The notes beneath the pieces were generated by a model, which had not been told where the DNA came from, searched no databases, and saw nothing but the letters and a program-made list of their open reading frames with translations. A stretch of 64,000 nt of DNA from Aselliscus stoliczkanus. Its lineage: Eukaryota; Chordata; Mammalia; Chiroptera; Hipposideridae. The stretch is taken from positions 48,274,771-48,338,770 of the forward strand of contig CM066737.1 of assembly GCA_033961575.1 (NCBI GenBank). Reading direction: 5' to 3'. This document shows positions 59,361 through 64,000 of this stretch, one piece after another. The position numbers and the translations under genes were made by a program. Positions within the stretch are counted from its first letter, which is position 1. The number at the start of each line of letters is the position of its first letter.

Positions 59361-59710
59361 AATTTCTTAATTTCATAGCTAATTGGAGTGATTCCAATTT
59401 TGCTCTAAATTTAAAAATGGCTATGATGGAATCTGTCCAAGATTTTTTCAGTACACAGCTTTCATTTTAACTGCTTCTTAGTGGTCTTTTAACTGTTCTG
59501 CATAGGCATGAATTCAAGCATGCAACACTGTGGACAATAATGTGATGATTCACTTAGAGCCCCAGTGCTGTGCTCTCTCTAAAGGATACCTAGTTTTCCA
59601 TGTCAATTTGCCATCCAAGTCATGGGAGATACATGATCATCCTTGTGGTCTACAGAACTGTGTATTAAATACATTTGTGAAAACTACAAAGATAAGAAAA
59701 GGAAATCACT
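59361..59710. other. Unassigned sequence
   Basis: Nothing recognised. Confidence 0.5.
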
Positions 59711-59823
59711 GGCTGGCCAAGTGGCACGGTGGTTAAGCGCTGGCTTGGGAAGCCAACGGCCCCGGTTCAGGACCCACATATGAGCGCCAGTGACACTGCC
59801 CTCAAAAGAAAAACAAAAAAAGA
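59711..59823 (+). mobile_element. Short-form SINE
   Basis: TGGCTGGCCAAGTGGCACGG head; GAAAAGGAAATCA / GAAAAGGATATCA flanks. Confidence 0.93.
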
Positions 59824-59880
59824 AAAGGATATCAGTTTTGTAAATCATGTCTGTTTTACACATATTAAATTTAACTTATG

Positions 59881-59987
59881 GGGCCGGCCGAGTAACGTGG
59901 TGGTTAATAGCTGGCTTGGGAAGCCAGTGGCCCCAGTTCGGGTCTCACATATAAGGGCCAGTGACACTGCCCTCAAAAAAAGAAAAA
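59881..59987 (+). mobile_element. Short-form SINE
   Basis: GGGCCGGCCGAGTAACGTGG head; perfect flanks AAATTTAACTTATG at 59867-59880 and 59988-60001. Confidence 0.95.
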
Positions 59988-60001
59988 AAATTTAACTTAT
60001 G

Positions 60002-60544
60002 CAAGAGCATTTATATTGTTATATATAGGGAAATTAAGGCAAAAACAACAACAATGGAAAAACATGATTTGGACTCCAGTAGAGTCCTAGCTGGGGATTA
60101 GATTTAAGAGTCAACTGTTAAAGAAGTAGAAAGTAAACATTAAATCAGAGAAATAAAAAAATAAGGGAGAAGGACAGCAAATAAAATGGAAAAAATAGGC
60201 AAAAAGAAAAAATGTCAAAGGAGAGTGTTTTGAGAAGGAACAGGGTTCATATCATGTGATTAGTCCAAAAGAAGTGGTCTGATGACCCTAGCATCATTTA
60301 AATAAAGTAGTGTAGAAAGGATCTAGTTGATGAAGGGAGAGAGAAGAGGACTGGCTAGGTGAGAGTAGGTGGTGGGTGAGGAAATGGAAAATGTTCAAAT
60401 GATTTTGTCCAAGCAGAATCTTGGACACCCCAAGATAATGTAAGTATTACTTCCCCCACCCCAAGATAATGTAAGTATTTGTTTAAACAAATTAAACTTT
60501 TCCTCTTCTACTTGGAATTAAAATGAAACATAAAATATTTTCCC
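60002..60544. other. Unassigned; 22-bp direct repeat
   Basis: No gene. A 22-bp repeat starting ACCCCAAGATAATGTAAG lies at 60427-60448 and 60458-60479. Confidence 0.5.
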
Positions 60545-60832
60545 CTGTTTTATATCCCACATAAAACTAAAAGCAACAAATGAACAAACAAAACAAAGAA
60601 ACAAAACCTCATAGACAGAGACAATAGTTTAGTGATTACCAGAGAGTAAGAGGGGAGGGTGGTGGTAAATGAGGGTAAAAGGGATCAAATATATGGTGAT
60701 GGAAACAGAACTGACTCAGTGGTAAGAAAACAATGTGATATAAATATGATGTATCACAGAACTGTACGCTTGAAACCTACATAATTTTACTGACCAGTGT
60801 CATCCCAAAAAATTAATAAACTAAAAATATGC
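60545..60832 (+). mobile_element. L1 3'UTR fragment
   Basis: CATAGACAGAGACAATAG, GGGAGGGTGGTGGTAAATG, ACTGTACGCTTGAAACC, CAGTGTCATCCC, then an A/T-rich end. Same 3'UTR type as in the 35-37-kb inverted L1, different from the young L1s. Confidence 0.75.
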
Positions 60833-62239
60833 TCTTTTTATTTGTATTTATTAAATGTTTCTGTTTGTGTTTTACCTATTTCGTGAGAGTGATGACTGTC
60901 AAGTTTAGTGATACCTAACAAGATAGTTCCATTCAGTCCTAAAATCTACAGTATATATGATCCTAAATTTTTCACAGCAAAACCTATTCCATTTACCTAA
61001 AATTATACCTCAAAAATAAAACAGCTTCAAAATTGATAGTTAAAATAGCTACCAAGATCATTCCTTGGTATCAGACACTGAGAGAATATATTTTAATAGC
61101 CAGAGCGCTGCACAATTTGAAGTTGCTTTCTCCATAGGTGGGAGCAGAATTATCCTGGAATTATCTAAGCATAAGCATCCAGATAGCAGAGTAAACTGAT
61201 GGCTCCAGCAGAGCTCATGGAGCAAACCATATGCTATATCTCAGTGTTGGAGACCAACTCCAACTGATTCACAGGACTTAAAACTCTATACTACAATAGT
61301 ACTTTCATGCATTCAAAAATTTATTGCTTGCCTATTATGTGCTAGCACTCTGCCGGATGCTGGGCATGCAGACAAGGCCTCTACTCTCATGGAGCTTACA
61401 TTCTAGCAGAAGATATAGACAAAAGTGTTTAACTCTCTGTGGGGTGCAACTGATCTCACAGACTCATTGCACACAAATTTTCAAATATCTAACAGCTAAC
61501 TTAAGTATGACTCATTGCTTCCGTATCTTCCCTCTCTACCATAACCTATCACCAGTCGTGTTTGTGACTTTATACAGTAAAGACATATTCCATAGTGACA
61601 TCTTTGTGTGCAATGAATCTGTGAGATCAGTTGCTCCTGACGGAAGGTTAAATGAGTAAGTAAGATAATTCAGATAGTAAAAATTGCTATAAATAAAATG
61701 AAATGGCATAATGGGATAAAGAGTGACTGGGGGAAATACTTTTGATGGAGATATATATATATATATATCGCGATAGTTTGAGGTTAGATATTTTTTAAAT
61801 ATTATAATATACTAATAATATTAGCCAGTATTTGCTGGTACTTCTCAATCACAATAAAAATTACAATTATTTTACACTGGTAAGTTAAGAGCATAACGGT
61901 TGTCACTGATGGGAATAATTCAAAATTTTCTGTTAGCTTGATTTACATTTTGCAAACTATGGGGGAAAAAGCACTTCATCTTTTGCTAAGATACCTACAA
62001 TTCAATTTAGCTGCAAACTAAAATGTGTTCTCACAGTTACATTGGTGTCTCTTCTCCCACAAGCAATTCTTAATTCCCATTTCATTAGGTTAAGAGATCA
62101 CAAACTTCTGGCTATGTAACACACCCTTCTATCTGTAGAGTGTTCCAGTAGAGTCATGCAAAGCAAAGAGTTCAATCAGTTGCCCAGATGTATTTATTAC
62201 CAATTAACTGGGTACTTGAATACATCTGGACATCTGAAT
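60833..62239. other. Mostly unassigned; ancient repeat piece at ~61318-61430
   Basis: TTGCTTGCCTATTATGTGC, GGATGCTGGGCATGCAG and CATGGAGCTTACATTCTAGC are typical of an ancient MIR/L2-related tail. The 111-codon frame at 61324-61659 begins in this repeat and is not called a gene. A short (TA)n lies at ~61750-61768. Confidence 0.45.
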
Positions 62240-62254
62240 GAACTCTTAACTCTT

Positions 62255-62683
62255 TTTTTTTTAAGATTTTATTGAGGAATTGGGGGAGGGGAACAGCATT
62301 GGAGAATCAGGGAAGGGGAACAGACAAGTTGCTGTCCTTTAGTTCTTCAGTCTAGTTGAGGAGGACGTTGCTTCACTGGCCCATGTTGGTATTGTCCTTG
62401 CTCTCTTCCCGGATGAGGCAGATCCATCGCCGACCTCTGAATAGTCGCTCATCGCCAGCTATTGGTAGCTCACGCTGGCTGCCGACCACTCACTGTAGCC
62501 TATGGCAGCCCACTCAGCAGGGGCTGCAGCTTACACCATCTCCGGGGCTCGCACAGCCCAGCTCCAGGTGGAGCTGTTGTTAGCTGTAGAGGGCAGTGTC
62601 GCTGGCCCTCATATGTGGGATTCCAAATGGGCCGCAGGCGTCCCAAGCCAGCTCTTAACCAATGTGCCATTCGGCTGGCCCAA
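62255..62683 (-). mobile_element. Long-form SINE, full length
   Basis: T run, AAGATTTTATTGAGGAATTG, body, head ending GGCTGGCCC. 15-bp duplications GAACTCTTAACTCTT at 62240-62254 and 62684-62698. Confidence 0.96.
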
Positions 62684-62698
62684 GAACTCTTAACTCTT

Positions 62699-63479
62699 CA
62701 TCTTTCCAACAGCTTTTCATTTCACAGCTTCAAAATCACCTATATAAAGGGAAGAAAAACAAACAAAAATCCACTCTGGAGTGGAAGGATCAGTATATTT
62801 CTGGTTCTCCTGTCCATTAAAAATAGCAACTCCTACTATTGTTTTATAACTTATTACTATACAGTGCATATAAATCACTAAATTTCAGCAATACCTATAA
62901 ATAACTGACTAAAAATGTGAAATTAAAATATATCACAAATACATAAAATTGAGTCAAATCAAAATTGATTGCATAATTAATCATTTATGTAATGCATAAT
63001 TCTTTCTAGTATCATTCAGTACCCTAGATGTTAAATATGTGTAATATAGCATGAAGGACACTTCACTGAATGGTAGGAGACATGGTTAAGACCTGATTCT
63101 ATCAGTTAGTCACTGAACCAATTTGGGCCTCAGTTTTTTTTCATATATGGCATGAAGTGGCTGTGGTAGGGGATCTTTATCTCTTCAGGCTCTAAAATGC
63201 TGCGATTCAGGTATTTTTCATAAATGTTTGACTTTATTTTAATGCTATTTTATAAACAAGATGCTTCTAAATAGCTTGGTTGCAATTAGATTCCACTTCT
63301 GGGTATGGCCAATTACATGTAAGACATAACATTCATCTGAGAAAGCATCTTGATTTCAAAGGAGTGTGAAAATTATTTTTAATTTGAGTATTCTCATAAC
63401 GCAGCCTATTGTACAAATCAATGCGCACATACTCATATTTTGTCCTGTCTCTTCTACTTCCTTCAATGAATCCTAAATA
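62699..63479. other. Mostly unassigned; MIR-like piece at ~63090-63215
   Basis: TTAGTCACTGAACCAATTTG and GGGCCTCAGTTTTTTTTC with a later AGGCTCTAAAATGCTGCG resemble an ancient MIR-type repeat. No gene. Confidence 0.4.
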
Positions 63480-63492
63480 CATGTTTATTCTT

Positions 63493-63614
63493 TTTGTTTT
63501 CTTTTTTTTGTTTGTTTTTTGAGGGCAGTGTCACTGGTCCTCATATGTGGGACCAAACTGGGGCCGCTGGCTTTCCAAGCCAGCGCTTAACCACCGCGCC
63601 ACTCGGCCAGCCCT
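63493..63614 (-). mobile_element. Short-form SINE
   Basis: Flanked by CATGTTTATTCTT at 63480-63492 and 63615-63627; reverse head ending GGCCAGCCC. Confidence 0.95.
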
Positions 63615-63627
63615 CATGTTTATTCTT

Positions 63628-64000
63628 AAAGAGTTAGGAGACTACACAGACTCACAAAAAAATTTAAAATGGAATTACTTCATTGTGATATTTTTTATTT
63701 TAAAATATCTTATGCCTAGGATACGTTATGTAAAGTGAAGTATAAGAAGCAATGGCCAGTTTTGTGGCTATTTAAAGCTTGACTTCTGTTTTAGTGGTTT
63801 AATTCTCAACTAAAACCTGTTAACAGCTTTGCGTACTCTCCTTCCTTTTTATTTACTTATGGAGAAAAATAGTACTTCAGTCTGAGAAGTTCAAAAATAC
63901 TGCTTCTTACACCAGTTCTCTGAACTTCTTATCAGATGGTGTCAATATTTAGAAAAACAGATCTGCTAATTTTATAACCTCTGTCAGTAAAATTAAAGCT
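63628..64000. other. Unassigned AT-rich end of window
   Basis: Nothing recognised. Confidence 0.5.

Overview
This is vertebrate, mammalian nuclear DNA. It is AT-rich and intron/intergenic-like, with no intact host protein-coding gene that I can support. The dominant repeat is a tRNA-derived SINE whose head begins GGGCCGGCCGAGTGGCGC and contains a GGTTCGGGTCCCAC B-box-like stretch. It occurs about 30 times. It matches what I know of SINEs in horseshoe and roundleaf bats (Rhinolophoidea), so a bat of that group is my best guess (about 0.6). The mammalian assignment is much firmer, because MIR, MER5-like, ERVL/MLT2-like and L1 relics are all present.

Layout. 1-9.7 kb: SINEs, a MIR, an MLT2-like ERVL LTR, and an inverted-duplicate (palindromic) mariner with a SINE inside it. 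9.7-20.8 kb: a minus-strand, heavily broken endogenous retrovirus (3' LTR at 10.35-10.80 kb, gag-like remnants at 16.7-19.1 kb). It is split by a U6 snRNA::L1 chimeric insertion (11.5-15.54 kb), several SINEs, and then an old L1 carrying a solo LTR. 20.8-24.8 kb: mostly unassigned, with one LTR-like block. 24.8-32.9 kb: a full-length young L1 on the plus strand with a GC-rich tandem-monomer 5'UTR, ORF1 and ORF2. 33-34.5 kb: a three-level nest (SINE within solo LTR within SINE). 35-37 kb: an inverted ('twin-primed') L1 containing a long LTR. 37-48 kb: mixed unique DNA, two MITE/mariner loci, MER5-like and MIR relics, and SINEs. 48.27-55.83 kb: a second nearly full-length young L1 on the minus strand, inserted into a different tRNA-derived SINE. 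55.9-64 kb: AT-rich unique sequence with scattered SINEs.

The two young L1s have different, clean target-site duplications, so they are independent insertions rather than one duplicated segment. They share three in-frame stop codons at identical positions (two in ORF1, one in ORF2), and each also carries private damage. That is the most informative pattern in the window. Other notable structures are the U6-L1 chimera, two palindromic mariner derivatives, a 56-bp perfect palindrome formed by two MITE tips, and the nested insertions that order transposition events in time. I saw no CRISPR, operon, phage or bacterial-type system, and no convincing new protein-coding system.
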